Source of the DNA: Thelephora terrestris
Lineage: Eukaryota; Basidiomycota; Agaricomycetes; Thelephorales; Thelephoraceae
NCBI GenBank assembly: GCA_015956445.1
Contig: WIUZ02000003.1
Span: 868,001 to 932,000, forward strand
Direction: 5' to 3'
DNA length: 64,000 bases
The translations under genes were made by a program, and so were the position numbers. Below, in pieces: positions 24,450 to 35,800 of this stretch. Position 1 is the first letter of the stretch; each line of letters opens with the position of its first letter. Under the pieces are notes generated by a model. That model was not told the origin of the DNA. It made no database searches and saw nothing but the letters and a program-made list of their open reading frames with translations.

Positions 24450-24659
24450 TTGGCCAAGGTCACGGATGTATTTGCCCTCCACGATGTCGAGCCGGTTCGA
24501 GTAAATAGCAACATGCAGCTAGTCTATACATACAGGTGCTCAGAGATCAAGAGCTATCGATACGGGCTGGACGACTGGGCGACCGAAAAACAGCTGGACC
24601 TGCTGTGTAGACGTGCGGCAGGGGTGTTCATCTATGCAACGGCGAAGGTGCTGGTGTGA
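24450..24659 (+). pseudogene. NACHT/NLR-type NTPase fragment
   Basis: Frame with FALHDVEPVRV, SEIKSYRYGLDDW and EKQLDLLCRRAAGVFIYATA. This series matches the winged-helix/ARC-side segment conserved in agaricomycete NACHT NLR proteins (sensor-type STAND NTPases). There is no ATG (the frame opens at TTG), no P-loop, and a stop at 24657-24659, so only ~70 codons of a protein normally many hundreds long remain. Confidence 0.75.
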
Positions 24660-25118
24660 TGATTTCGCCGTTTACCCCCTTTCATTTTCTTTATTTAACG
24701 CCTCATCACCACTAAGTCAGTTGGTGCCCTGCCCTAAACACGGCGGTAAACTGTTTATTATGCAGTATGCCCTATGCTTAACGACTCAAAGTCCAATACG
24801 TGGAACGTGCTACTAGTCAAGATACCCCAGAAGACCCGAGGTATAATACGTGAACATGTACCGGCGGACCTTCATACGAAGATCCCCCCTACCTGGCCCT
24901 CCGTTGCCCCTGGACGACTAGTAGATATTCAGGCTACCGACAACAAGGGATGTATTAATAAGCGTCGCGCGCTGACCTCTCGCAGAAGTCAACCGGCTTA
25001 TTAATCTGACCCTTGGATTGGACTTATGAAAACCATTATGCTTTACAACTCATGGATCACACGCAATAGACAAAATAGAAAGAAGATTCATTGGAAGCCA
25101 ACAGTACAAAAGAGTTAT
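24660..25118. other. AT-richer spacer, no gene
   Basis: Nothing recognisable. Probably the 3' untranslated region of the coiled-coil gene plus decayed sequence. Confidence 0.4.
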
Positions 25119-26381
25119 CTAATCAATATCTCTTCGGATCCTTTGTACTACTTCCAATGCCGATCTCACCAACTCCTCATTCAGCCAATTCTGCTCTCGG
25201 ATCTCGTTCGGGTCTACGTCCGACAGGTCGTCGTAATCTGGAAGCTCTGTGTCAGAGTTCGGTTCGCTATCAGGAACGAACTCGGCATACGGATCGTACT
25301 CCAGAGCAGGCCATTGACGGCGACTACCCCAAGGAGTAGATACGAATCCAGAACGAGGGGTGTCCCGACGAACGACTCCCAAGTTCTGATAGAACTCGTC
25401 GCTCCCAATCTCGATAACCTCATCATCAACAGGAACCAACCTGTTCTCGTGACGAACCAACAAACGAGCGGGTGGCGACTCAGCCCGATTGGGAATTATC
25501 GGCGACCCGGCCCGATGCAGAACTTCCTCTCCCTCCTCTTCTTCGACTCGGACCTCCGGCTCGTTACACCTCCTCTGGAGATCCCGGACTTCTCCGGTCA
25601 ACTCGGAGACACGACGAGTAAGGCGAACCTAAAGGAATAGGGTTAGAAGAGACCAATTGTCTTCAACCCCTACCCCTTACCTTATCGTCCTCCAATTCTC
25701 CGGTTTTGGTAACCAGAGCCCGGACCAAGTCCTTCAAGGTAGTCACCTCTCCCTAAAGGAAATGTTGGGTTAGAAAAGTCAAATATCTCCCGACCCCACA
25801 TTTACCTTTAGCAAATCAATATCGGCCCCCTGCCGAACAACGGTATCTTCCTGTCCATGGATAACCCCCTGCATATCCTCCTTCCAGTTCTCCAAGGCCT
25901 CTATCTCCTCACGACGACCATCGATGCGCTCGTTGACATGAGCCACTTCGTCCATCAACATGGACCCAACGTTCCCCGTATGGAGAACGCTGGCCTCCAA
26001 CACGGAGTTAAAGGTCTCGTTGGATTCGGTCATGAATTCGACACCCCTATTAAGGAGTTCGCTCGCATATGGGTTGGTCTCAATACGCGCCAACTTGCGC
26101 CGAGACACCCTGCGAGCGGCCTGGAGAAAGTCCCTGAAACCTAAAAGGAGTTAGCTTGGTTTCCTAAATCGGAATGCGCAAGCAGGGCCCCCACCTAAAT
26201 CAGAGAACCCCTCATTAGGGTCGGCGGTGGCGGTCCGGTCCATAACTGCTCCCAAGGTGGGATAAGGACGGGACGGATCCCGACGGGCATGGGAGAAGCG
26301 GTCGATGTTATAGTTGTTCTCCTGAACAGGAGAGTAGGAGGAGGAACGACGAGTGGGATTACGAGTAGAGGCACGAGGCAT
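25119..26381 (-). CDS. coiled-coil protein with acidic C-terminal tail, function unknown
   Basis: Four exons in transcript order: 26381-26195, 26140-25806, 25752-25681 and 25628-25119 (367 aa), all phases consistent, and all three introns end in the same TTTAG acceptor. Start MPRASTRNPTRRSSSYSPVQ, with an Arg/Ser-rich basic N-terminus. The middle (about residues 120-215) is heptad-like coiled coil (AHVNERIDGRREEIEALENW, LVRALVTKTGELEDDK, VSELTGEVRDLQRRC). The C-terminal half is acidic (VRVEEEEGEEV; DPYAEFVPDSEPNSDTELPD) and ends in a short helix. No enzyme motif. The intact reading frame inside a decayed region suggests recent arrival or selection. Mobile-element gag-like or host structural roles are both possible. 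Confidence 0.8.
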
Positions 26382-26571
26382 GTTGTGAGTGTGTAACAAA
26401 GGTGGGTTTGTTGGAAGACCAGTCATCCAACCCCCTTTGGTTATATACCAAATGCCACGCCCCTTCCACGACTCAGGAGTTGAGTCATCATTTCTATTGT
26501 TTACTGCGCATGACCCACATGACATCATATGCCCCTATTTCTTAGTCATATGCTCCCTTTTTGCCATTGGC

Positions 26572-26987
26572 TGTTAGTCAGTCATACCCACATTCCTTCC
26601 GAACATTCCCAGGCTACGTCATGCTTTGTAATTGCTCTGTAATGCTCTCAAATTGCTATTGGCCGCCACACTTTCGTTTATCAGCTGATAATTTGTAGCA
26701 TTAGTCACCACGTAACGCACAGACCATGCAGTGCTGTGCACGGACCATGTTTGTCTGTGTTTGTATCCATAGTGTAGTTACATGTGACGGTCACATCACA
26801 AATCTAAGTAGTATATATACTCGGAGTAGTTTAGCCTGTACTCCTTAGATTTGTTATCATCAGACTCTCCGTGACCTCTACTGCTGTGTGCTTAGAGCAA
26901 GAGTGCCTGAAGACCCTTGTCTCCTTCTTTCTCCTCTTCTCCTATCTAGTCTGTGAAGAGACTTCCGATATCCCTGGGTTTGCAACA
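26572..26987 (+). repeat. possible solo LTR / strong promoter segment
   Basis: 416 bp beginning TGTTAG and ending CAACA (TGTT...AACA termini), with an internal TATA-like palindrome AGTATATATACT (26810-26821). The run GGGTTATAAC after the end is where a primer-binding site would sit. No second LTR, polymerase or matching 5-bp target duplication is seen, so it may instead be the divergent promoter of the coiled-coil gene. Confidence 0.35.
26782..26796. promoter_or_regulatory. 15-bp inverted repeat ATGTGAC-G-GTCACAT
   Basis: Perfect 7-bp arms around one base, with a TGACGGTCA core similar to bZIP (CRE-like) sites. It lies ~14 bp before the TATA-like palindrome, a typical promoter position. Confidence 0.45.
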
Positions 26988-27049
26988 GGGTTATAACTGT
27001 GTGTTTGACCCCTGAGTGTGATAGGTTTGAATAACAAGAGTGTTATTGA

Positions 27050-27650
27050 ACTGTAGAGGTCGCGTCGGCCTGACAGCTGGGACTTCTGGTAAAGAATAAC
27101 AATTCATGTACGACCATTCATTGGGAAGCGTCTCAAGGTGAACGCGGAAGGATTGAAGAGCGGCTCCTGAAAGTTCTGGGCGCAAATTGGGTGCTGGGAA
27201 CGCATCAAGAGATTCAACGCGTCCTCGTTTGGGACAAACATGCTGAAAAGATAACGATAACCTACAGATTTTGATCAGTAAGAGAGACAGTGGTGGGAAC
27301 GAATTCGACGAACCGGTCCGTGTACATGTGCGAGAATTCATCATCGGCGGCCAGTCCAGCAGCCCAACTGACGGCATCGTGGATTTGCTTCGAGCTTCGC
27401 TGCCAAGCATCCAAGGACCTCCCCGCCCCGGTGGGTCGAGGGCGGGTAGAGGTCAATATAGACGAGAACGCAGAGTTGAACAGGGTAGACTGTCGAGGTT
27501 ACCCTTGTGGCACACTGGTTGCATCGTGAATGGATGGACAGTTGTTCGCCCGCATCCCGTTGTTCGCTGATCGAAGTCGTGGAAATTTCTCGCACTCTCA
27601 GGTGTCGCTGGCTATCCAACCCCATTACACCCTTGTGGCTGATCCTGCTA
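27050..27650 (-). pseudogene. STE12 relic 1, 5' part
   Basis: Continues relic 1: CGCTGGGACTTCTGG-like start, then LPNEWSYMNCYSLPEVPA (intact: LPNEWPYVDHSSSPEVPA). Next come segments corresponding to the region downstream of the homeodomain and to the N-terminus near 27.4-27.6 kb. Large internal deletions relative to 59.0-60.6 kb; non-coding. Confidence 0.7.
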
Positions 27651-28290
27651 TCGAAGTCTCAGCGCAACCCCCTCTCCGGCCCTCCTGAATTTTCGGACGA
27701 CCGTCGACGGCGTCGTATCCATCCTGAACGGACGACCCAGTCATTGAAGGGGGACAGAAAAGTGCCTCGGCCAATCGCGCCTCTCGTTGTTCTACTCCTC
27801 TGGGATTCCCGCTCGGTTCGCCTAAGCGCCTACTACTTTTCACTAAGAAATGAAACGATCAGATTCTGACCACTGACCCCGAACCGCGTTAGGCCATGAG
27901 GTTGATGAATCGATGGTCGTAGGAAAATTTGGTGGTTGAGTTGGGTGTCATGGTTCTGAGCGCAAGGATGATCCACTCAACGCTAGACGATGTGGGTCCC
28001 GGGCAGAAGAAAACACACGCGAGCCTTGCAGCTTTCGAGAGGTCAATCTAAAACGAGCTGGCGTAATTTATAAACAGTGGTGGGTGGTAGATCAAGCAGG
28101 GGCACAGTACGAACGTACCACGGAAGGTATACAGCACTCAGGTATTCAAGCGCGTCAGAATATCGGCCCACCAAGCACTCATCCACTTGAGCTCACCCCC
28201 ACAACATCATAACCGCTCCAAGTTTACGGGTTTGAAGGCCTTTCGGTAGGCCTAGCGAGCAGCGGGGGATGGGTCACATTTGCCTAGGCG
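27650..28290 (-). pseudogene. family-F relic, copy 2
   Basis: Shares with 41.67-42.0 and 47.7-48.1 kb a minus-strand block that reads like RPLESCKARV..FFRPG and a flanking GAACCGCGTTAGGCCATGAGG sequence. Frames are broken. Confidence 0.5.
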
Positions 28291-28689
28291 CGGAAAGGGA
28301 CGGAAGGGTGGGAGTTCCGATGAGCGGGAGCAAAGGTTGAGCGGTTGGCTCGGGTTCCCCGATCAGGAGATTCTGGTGACAGCCACAGTGGCTGTGCTGA
28401 GTCACCGCCTCTCTTCTGCTACGCCCCCCTAGGTACCGTCCCCTCGCAAACCGTTCCTCCTCCGCCTCTGAATTCGAGGCTGGATTCCAGCCTACTCTTC
28501 TGCTGTCCCATCCGTCTTGAGCGTTGTTGGTTGCGTCCCGGCGGTTTCTAGATGAGTCCGCGTGGTTGCTTTCAAATGCGAAGGGCTGCACCTTTGTTTT
28601 GGCATTGCGATAACATCTGCCCCGCCCTTCGCAAGTTGTGCTTGTTCCCACTCTTCTCATAGTTTATATTCAACCACTGCTTGGGGATG

Positions 28690-29400
28690 CGCGCTGGAGA
28701 CACATGACCGGACTCGGATCTAACAGAGCAAGGACAAACGCGATGGAGATATTTGGCAAGGTACGTCCAGAAAACATGCCCCGTTTGCTCGAGTAATCGA
28801 GTGCCACTGTCCGACGCGCGTTCCTACAGCCCAGGAACGTAACGATGGGAACCTCCTGAATGAATTCCGCCAGATGTGCGAACGAACGGGTTTACTCCCG
28901 GCTTTCTACATAAGTCTACACCGTGCCCAACTAGTCGATCCAACGAATCCTGAATCACGGAGCCTGCACAGCAACACCGACCACGATCATGATCCCTCCG
29001 TTATCCAGCACCCTCGTACTCCGGCATCTCAGACGATCTTCACAGTGATAAAACTCACAGCAGGGTCAAAAACTGGGTTGGGCGTCCAAATCTCACCCTT
29101 AGTGCCACAGCGTTCCGTTTTGCCGATACACCTTTCTGCCGATGCTTCTAGATCAAATAGGACAGGCTCGCCATCCTGGCGTACAACCAACGGCAGGAAA
29201 AATTCACGTCCGTTAGCCCCACAAATAAGTCAAACACGTACTCATCGACCGTTGTGATTCTAATGCAACGCCCCTCCTCTTCCCTAGAATCCGACCGTCT
29301 GACCTCACAGCAACTTCAAATTTTCATTGAGAGGCCTCCAGAATGTGGTCCCTTACGAACAGGTGCTGGAGGAAGGAACCCAATCAACACCTGACATACC
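28690..29400 (-). pseudogene. family-P relic, copy 3
   Basis: Almost identical to copy 2; contains GEPVLFDLEASAERCIGKTE and the GRTLP-ending piece. Non-continuous frames. Confidence 0.45.
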
Positions 29401-29940
29401 GGAGGTCCCGAGGGAACTCGAGGGTGGGTCTGGTCGTGGTACGTTCTCAGTTCTCATTCACTTGTTTAAAATGAGCGCAGGAACCCATCGGATGGATCAC
29501 TTGCGGCTGCACTGAACCCAATCGAATTTCCCCTTAATCCGGACGCTACTGTGCTAAGCCGATTTGATCATTTATTCTGTGATATTGTGGGAAAGCAACA
29601 CCGATATGTAGGAATCCTGGGTTTGTGCGAGGCGCTGTCCGTCCCATGATCGATGAACGCCGGCTCCTTCTGTTTCCGTCTGATTATCTCCTGTGTAACT
29701 GCGATTCGAGTTGACGTTTCAATTACAAGCAGACTGCAGCGGATGATGAGTTAGTGGGCTTTTTTTGTGCGTCCGTGTGACCTGCAGGTGACACGATAAC
29801 GACCCATACCTCTCATCGGCCCGAACTCCAACTCCCTGAGCAAGGGCACGCTTCTTGTGCATGCAGTGGACCGACGGTAAACGCAGCCTTCGGCGCTTCG
29901 CATGTTAGGTCAGGGATCGGCTGCGTGCAGCATCACGCTA

Positions 29941-29952
29941 TCCACATATAAG
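29941..29952 (+). promoter_or_regulatory. TATA-type core promoter of type-B kinase
   Basis: TCCACATATAAG plus CCCCGTAGTCTGGAAAGATCA, ~40 bp before the ATG at 29989. Confidence 0.7.
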
Positions 29953-29988
29953 CCCCGTAGTCTGGAAAGATCACCTCTCCCAGATAGC

Positions 29989-31543
29989 ATGCCAGGTGAA
30001 ACGCCCTTACCCCCAGCGACGACGCCCTCTCAGACAGTCCCCGCCCCGCTTTGGCTGAAGAATATCCTCAGCTGGGATGGGTTATCTCCAGACACCGACC
30101 AGAGGTTGGCCATCGCATTTGAAGCCGATGACTATCTGGCCTGCATCAAAAATCTCGAGGGGCGAGGTGTCAAACCGCTATCATACATCAACAGCTTGGA
30201 TAGGGTCTGTGTAAATTTGGTTCCGACGCGCCGGGCCCAGGTTTCTGACAACCTTGAGACAGATGGTCGACAGCCTTCCAATCGATTCAGACCCACGGCG
30301 ACGATGCATACGAGCGCTGAGAAAGACATGTGGATTATACGGAATCCTCCCTGATTCATACACAATCACCTACTCACTCAGCAAATCTCCGAATCAGCGA
30401 CCGTTCGCGAGTGGAGGATCCGGTGATGTCTGGAGAATCGCCGACGAAACACACAACATAGCTTACGCGGTTAAATCGCTTCGCGTATATGAGGAAGATC
30501 CTGTTGACAAGATTCATAAGGTAAAAATCCCCCTCCAAATGCAATCAGATTAAGGAATTGACGTGCGATCTCTCGATGCAGAAATATTGCAAGGAAGTAA
30601 TCATCTGCAGGCGGGTGAGACATCCAAATATCCTGACCATCGAAGGCGTGGATCCCAGGCTGTTCGAATTCTGCATGGTGTCTCAATGGATGAAACACGG
30701 GCATATCCTCGATTATGTGAACAGATACCCAGAAGTCAACCGACTGGAATTGGTGCATCCGATGCATAGGCGATCTGGTTCTGAGCCGACAGAGTGCACG
30801 TAGTTGATTGGGGTCACCCACAGTCTCAATTACCTACACCTCAACGAAGTTGTCCACGGGGATCTCAAGAGTGTGCGTGGTGGTTAGGCTCTTTTTACGT
30901 CAACTAACTTGCCATCTTTCCAGCCGAATATCCTCGTCGATGAGGGAGGCATTCCCCGCCTTTCCGACTTCGGCCTCTGTTCAATCACGAAGAATATCAA
31001 TACGGTTAACGCCTCGACCCCAAACCACGGCTTTACGGTCCGTTACTGTGCCCCGGAGCTCCTCGATAACGAGGAGACTCCGAGGGTTGAGAAAAAAAAA
31101 GCTACGAACAAGTCGGACGTATATTCCTACTCAATGGTCATCGTCGAGGTACGTCTGTCCTCTGAAAAAAGATAAAGCAGTTCCTGATCGGCCCTGTTTT
31201 CAGCTGGTTACCGGGCAGGTGCCCTTCCCAGACCTCACACATTACAATGTCCCCTCCATGGTCACAAAGGGAAAACGACCACCAAAGCCTCGTCGCTTCG
31301 ATGCCCCCGGGACTTCCAAAGCGGTCTGGGAGGTCGCAGAAAAGTGCTGGCATAGTAAGCCGGACAAACGACCGGAGGTCAAGGAAGCCCTCCAGTATCT
31401 CAATAGCATTAATACCGGAGGTGAGTGCACATACGTGGCATGTTCATATCTGGGATTGGGGTCGGAAAATTGATCGATTTGCAGTCGACGACGATGGCGG
31501 ACGGCCCACGTGGAGCAAAAGGTTCCGCGAGATATTCAACTGA
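29989..31543 (+). CDS. type-B TKL-like kinase, recent duplicate
   Basis: Seven exons: 29989-30204, 30263-30520, 30582-30752, 30804-30872, 30924-31148, 31204-31420 and 31485-31543 (404 aa). Same length and residue numbering as the gene at 15519-17064, with few amino-acid changes. N-domain LWLKNILSWDG; glycine loop SGGSGDVWR; Lys in YAVKSL; HGDLKS; DFG; APE; CWHSKPDKRPEV; tail GGRPTWSKRFREIFN. All catalytic residues are retained apart from HRD to HGD. Changes fall mostly at synonymous or surface positions, as far as can be judged by eye, suggesting a functional paralogue or recent gene conversion. Same strand as, and 1.3 kb before, the second four-kinase gene. Confidence 0.93.
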
Positions 31544-31639
31544 ATGCTATCCCACTGGCGACTCGCGTAGAATGATTGTACCGCCCCACTCTTTTGCAAA
31601 ACTTAGCTGGACACACGAAAAACAACAAGATATTAGTTA

Positions 31640-31770
31640 ACATGCAGGGTCCACCAATTTCGCACGAGGAGGGTGATTTTGAGTGATGAAAATCATGCCT
31701 GACTACAAAGCATCGAGAGCTTTTACCTCTACCCTGAGCTACCGTGGAAATGATAACACGTTGACGCGAA
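31640..31770 (+). repeat. type-B 3' tail repeat
   Basis: Contains ACAACAAGATATTAGTTAACATGCAGG, shared almost exactly with 47100-47120, and the following TTTCGC...GATGAAAATCATGC block. Confidence 0.6.
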
Positions 31771-31879
31771 TATAGCCTCGAGCTCATACAACCGGCATTA
31801 ACGGGATCGAAACTTCTCGTGGGACTGCCAGCCGAGGCCTGCGGCTATGACGTCTGATGGGTTCTGAACGTGGCGCTGG

Positions 31880-32400
31880 GGGCTGAAGGTAGAGGTAGAG
31901 GGAGAAGAATTCATGGGGAATTGTTATTCAACGCAGACATCCTGATCGACCATCCCGTTTGGTTCCCCAACATAGGCTACCAGGTTGGCGGTGATCCGCC
32001 TTTCTTCATCACCAACTCCTCAACCTCAGCGTGCCTAATTTCGTCTTCACCCATGGCTGCTATGTAACGTGCAATTTTATCAGCCACTCTCCCAACGTCC
32101 ATCCGAACGCGGAATGCTGGCTATCCTTGTCCTGTCAGAAAAAAGTCTTGTTCCACCGGTGTCACTGGAGCGGTGACACCACCCCTTGCCATCGAGATTG
32201 CCTGTTATATGTTTCGTGCGGTCGTACACGCTTCCACTTGAGGATAGCGGGCAAATGAAGATATTTGTGGGTGGTAAAAGCTGATGCAGATGCTGGCATT
32301 TCTAGTTGAAGAATATTAATCGATGCGTAACCGTTCGGAAGAGCCACTAGCTGGTTGCGGAAGGATTGAGGAGTAACTCCGAGAATCACAGAGGCCTGAT
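31880..32400 (-). pseudogene. STE12 relic 2 (mid to zinc-finger region)
   Basis: Ordered match to the intact gene at ~58.5-59.1 kb. ATTCATGGGGAATTGTT, the GCCTAATTTCGTCTTCACCCATGG stretch (intact: TCGTCTTCACCCATGGCAGCC), and ATAGCGGGCAAATGAAGATATTTGTG in the first finger. Many substitutions and an eroded second finger. Confidence 0.75.
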
Positions 32401-32850
32401 GAGAAGACCGTCAGAACTTTGGCTCGTGGTCCTCCTCCGACTCCCTTCACATCGAGTTGTACGGAAAAGAAGGATGAAAAGGTAGACTCGGAAGACTTGC
32501 AGAGCGGAGAAGTGCCTCTGCGCTCCCGGTCCGCTGTTGGTTTCATTGCACACCGCGACGACTACCAGGATAAAAACCTGGTATGAGACGACAGTGGGTT
32601 ACGTTGCTACAGAAAAACAAAGGGAAGGGACTTCGGGAGGACTGGGAAATGTCAAAGGCATGCCCACGTGACGACAAGCAGAAATAGATGTGCCATGTGG
32701 GAATTCCAGCTTCGGTCTTGGCTACGACCGCTACCTACCGCTACCTCCAATTCCCCCCCAACCGCTAACGATATCCGGCGTTTCATATTTACCCGCTGCA
32801 GGATTGAAGATCCAGTTCACTGACTCTCACGGATACCTGCAAACGGTACA
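32401..32850. other. spacer before second four-kinase gene
   Basis: No gene seen. The last ~160 bp resemble the sequence before 17329 (GCAAACG near the start), so this probably carries the promoter. No TATA like that of the type-B genes. Confidence 0.4.
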
Positions 32851-35800
32851 ATGGCCCAAGCCGTCACCCCCATAATCCAACAAGATCCCTTCCAGCAGCT
32901 TCGCGACCTCGACAGAAATTCGCCACGGTTCCACGAGCAGCTCAGCAACTTCATCTGCGGGGATGTGTACCGAAGCGCCTTCCCAGATATAGGAAGCGAC
33001 GATTTGGTGTGGTTCGTCGAGTACTTGGATAGCGTTAGTCTCTGCTTGAAGTACCATTCTCTGTGCCTTGATCAGAACCGTTGTAGGTTCTTGCCGGTAT
33101 CTCAAATCATGCAACTCCAATATTCCAAGAATCCTTGCATGAACTCGCAAGAATCTGTAGTGCCAAGGGAGTCCTACCAAAATCATGTACATTTACGGGG
33201 TCTCTTCTCGAACGTGTAAATAAGGGTACTTTTAGCGGCTCAAAGGTGCGCATCAGACGTATCAAGGGATACCCAGGAGGAGACCTGCGAAAGCTCAAGG
33301 AGGTGGGGACTTGATTCTACACTCCGTTTTCCTCAGGCACTCACATATCACATAGGCCTTTCATCAAGCGGCCGTAATATCGAAATACCTGGTGCATCCG
33401 AACATTGTACCCCTTGTGGGTGTAACCATCGATCCCCTCGAGCTCATTTCGGACTGGATGCCGGGTGGAGACCTGATGCGGTATATCTCAAATCATTTAG
33501 AAGTGGACACGCCCTCTCTCGTGTGTTCTCCTCCTATCGCATTGTGTGACGTGCTGACCTCCCCACCAGTTATCCGACGTTGCTGAAGGCCTCCATTACC
33601 TCCATTCCCGGAATGTGATCCATGGTGATCTCAAGTGTGTATGTGATTGTTTCAAATCTCGCCTCATCTCCTTATTTACTCTCGGTCAGTCAAACGTCCT
33701 CGTCGACGCGGCCGGCCATGCACGGATCGCAGACTTTGGACTTGCTGCGGTCAATCGAGACCCGGACTCGACCTGGAGTGCTTCAACTGAGCACTGTCAA
33801 AGTGCGCGATGGATAGCACCAGAGATCTTAGACAATCGAGGGACATATAGCAAGGAAGCAGACATTTTCTCATTTGCAGGGGTCGCGATCGAGGTCCGTC
33901 GCAGATAAATACTACTTGAAGCTGAAAATGACAAACCATTTTTTGTCTGAACAAAGGCTTTCACACTCGCCGCTCCGTTCAGTGACCGGCCACCTCACGC
34001 AGCCAGGTTGGCAGTCATCAGTGGTGAACGTCCGCAGCGGCCAGCCCACCCAGCATTGACGGACGGGCTATGGGCATTGGTACAACAATGTTGGAGTCAG
34101 GAGCTTGAAACTCGCCCACGTCCACTGCGGATATCGTCTGCCTTGTGCGTTTCAATTCTGGAACTACGTACACATCGATCTGACTTATTCTCATGTGCAG
34201 CGGCGTCCCAGCGTGGAAGCGGATAGTCGAGCTTCCTCTTGCTTCGGAAGAGCAGATCTCCCTGATCACAGACGTATGCTCTGACCGTTACAAAGCCGAG
34301 GCAGTTCAACACCTCAATGAGGGCGATGCTCAATCCTTTGTCAATGTGTTAGAAAAGGTACTTCCCCACTCTTTCATCCTAGGAGGACAGACTCAGATTG
34401 GAATTTGTCATACCGAATAGACACTAGATATACTTGGGACACGGCCCCGACGCAAGTGTCTGAGTGTCCTGTGCAAAATATGCAGTCGCCAAGCTCTGGT
34501 TCCAAGTTCACTACAGATCCCGCTTTGCTATGATCCATCTGCGCATCCACGGTGCATCGGTGGGTTCGCCAATGTGTGGATGGGCGAACATGAAGGCAAC
34601 AAAGTTGCGGTCAAGGTCTTGACAGTCTATACGTCAAGTGACTTCGCCAAGATTACAAGTGTAGGTCACTCTCCAAATCATTCAACCAGGGGTGCTGATT
34701 GCGGCTGCGTAGAGTTTCATCAAGGAAGTCATCATGTGGAGGAGCCTCCGTCACCCAAACGTGCATCCAATGTTGGGAGTGACAATGAGCAGTAGGCACT
34801 TTGCAATGGTATCCGAGTGGATGATCAACGGCAACATCAATGAGTTCCTCAAGGAGCATAGAAGTGTGAACCGATTTGAACTCGTAGGGACTTCATCCGA
34901 CTGCAACTTGCATCCATCATTGATGATCTTCCCTGTTAGCTCAAAGATGTCACAAGAGGGTTGATATATATGCATGATCTGACAATGGTACATGGGGACC
35001 TGAAGGGGGTATGATTTTAGCCACTGTGATCACCATGCCGCCTAACTTGCATTTTACCAAGGGGAACATCCTGATCGACCAAGACTACCATGCACGTCTG
35101 GCAGATTTTGGGCTTCTCACCTTCGTCACAGATGCCGCAAACCCCACGGTCCACAATTCGATTGCGGGCACTGGTGGCACCACGCGTTGGATGAGCCCAG
35201 AGCTCCTCGATCCAGAGAGCTTTGGGTTCGAGGACAGTCGACCAACAAAAGAGTCGGATTATTATGCATTGGGAATGGTCATACTTGAAGTGCTCAGCGG
35301 TCAGGCTCCTTTCTTCCGCTTCAAGGAATTCCTCGTCGTGCCGAAAGTGATTGACAGTGAACACCCGGAAAGGCCGAAAGTGACGTGGTTGACAGATGAC
35401 CTATGGCGAGTTTTGGAAAAGTGCTGGTCATCCCAGCCGAAGGACCGTCCCACTGTTAGGACTGTACTTGACTGTTTGGAAAGAGTTTCGGTGGCGACCA
35501 CTGTCGACTGCCAGCAACGCTTGATCGACCGCTCTTTTTCCCAGGGTGAACTCCCCTACCTTCTTGAGACGGTCTTATGGAATTGGAAGTCGACCCATGT
35601 TGCTCAATCTCTCCAAGGAGATAACTCCCAGGCCTTTGTCGACATGTTGGATGAGGCACGTCATCACACTCCTGATTTCTGAGGAACTGTTCGATTTACC
35701 GCTCTCTCAAAGGCGTTGGGTATCGCCAACCTACCACTAGGCATCCGGAAGGGGTGTTTGCAATTATTATGCGAGACGTGTGGTCGTCTTGCGCTATTTC

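Larger units (their letters stand above)
24415..27060. mobile_element. ~2.6 kb insertion in STE12 relic 1
   Basis: STE12 similarity stops near 24.42 kb within the finger region and resumes near 27.05 kb a few codons further on, so the DNA between is an insertion. It contains an NLR fragment, an intact coiled-coil gene (minus strand) and an LTR-like segment. No transposase or reverse transcriptase was seen, and end repeats or target duplications were not identified, so the mechanism is unknown. It may be several events. Confidence 0.5.
28350..31600 (+). repeat. high-identity duplicated module, right copy
   Basis: Near-identical to 14038-17110: upstream region, TATA element and type-B kinase. 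It has ~95 extra bases near 28420-28520 that introduce further small stem-like pieces. Confidence 0.85.

Noticed and set aside
25026-25640. 204-codon plus-strand frame opposite the coiled-coil gene
   Set aside because: It is the antisense shadow of the last exon of the minus-strand gene, which has consistent splicing and codon pattern.
26572-26987. Complete LTR retrotransposon
   Set aside because: Only one LTR-like segment; no gag-pol, integrase or reverse transcriptase motifs within reach and no target-site duplication.
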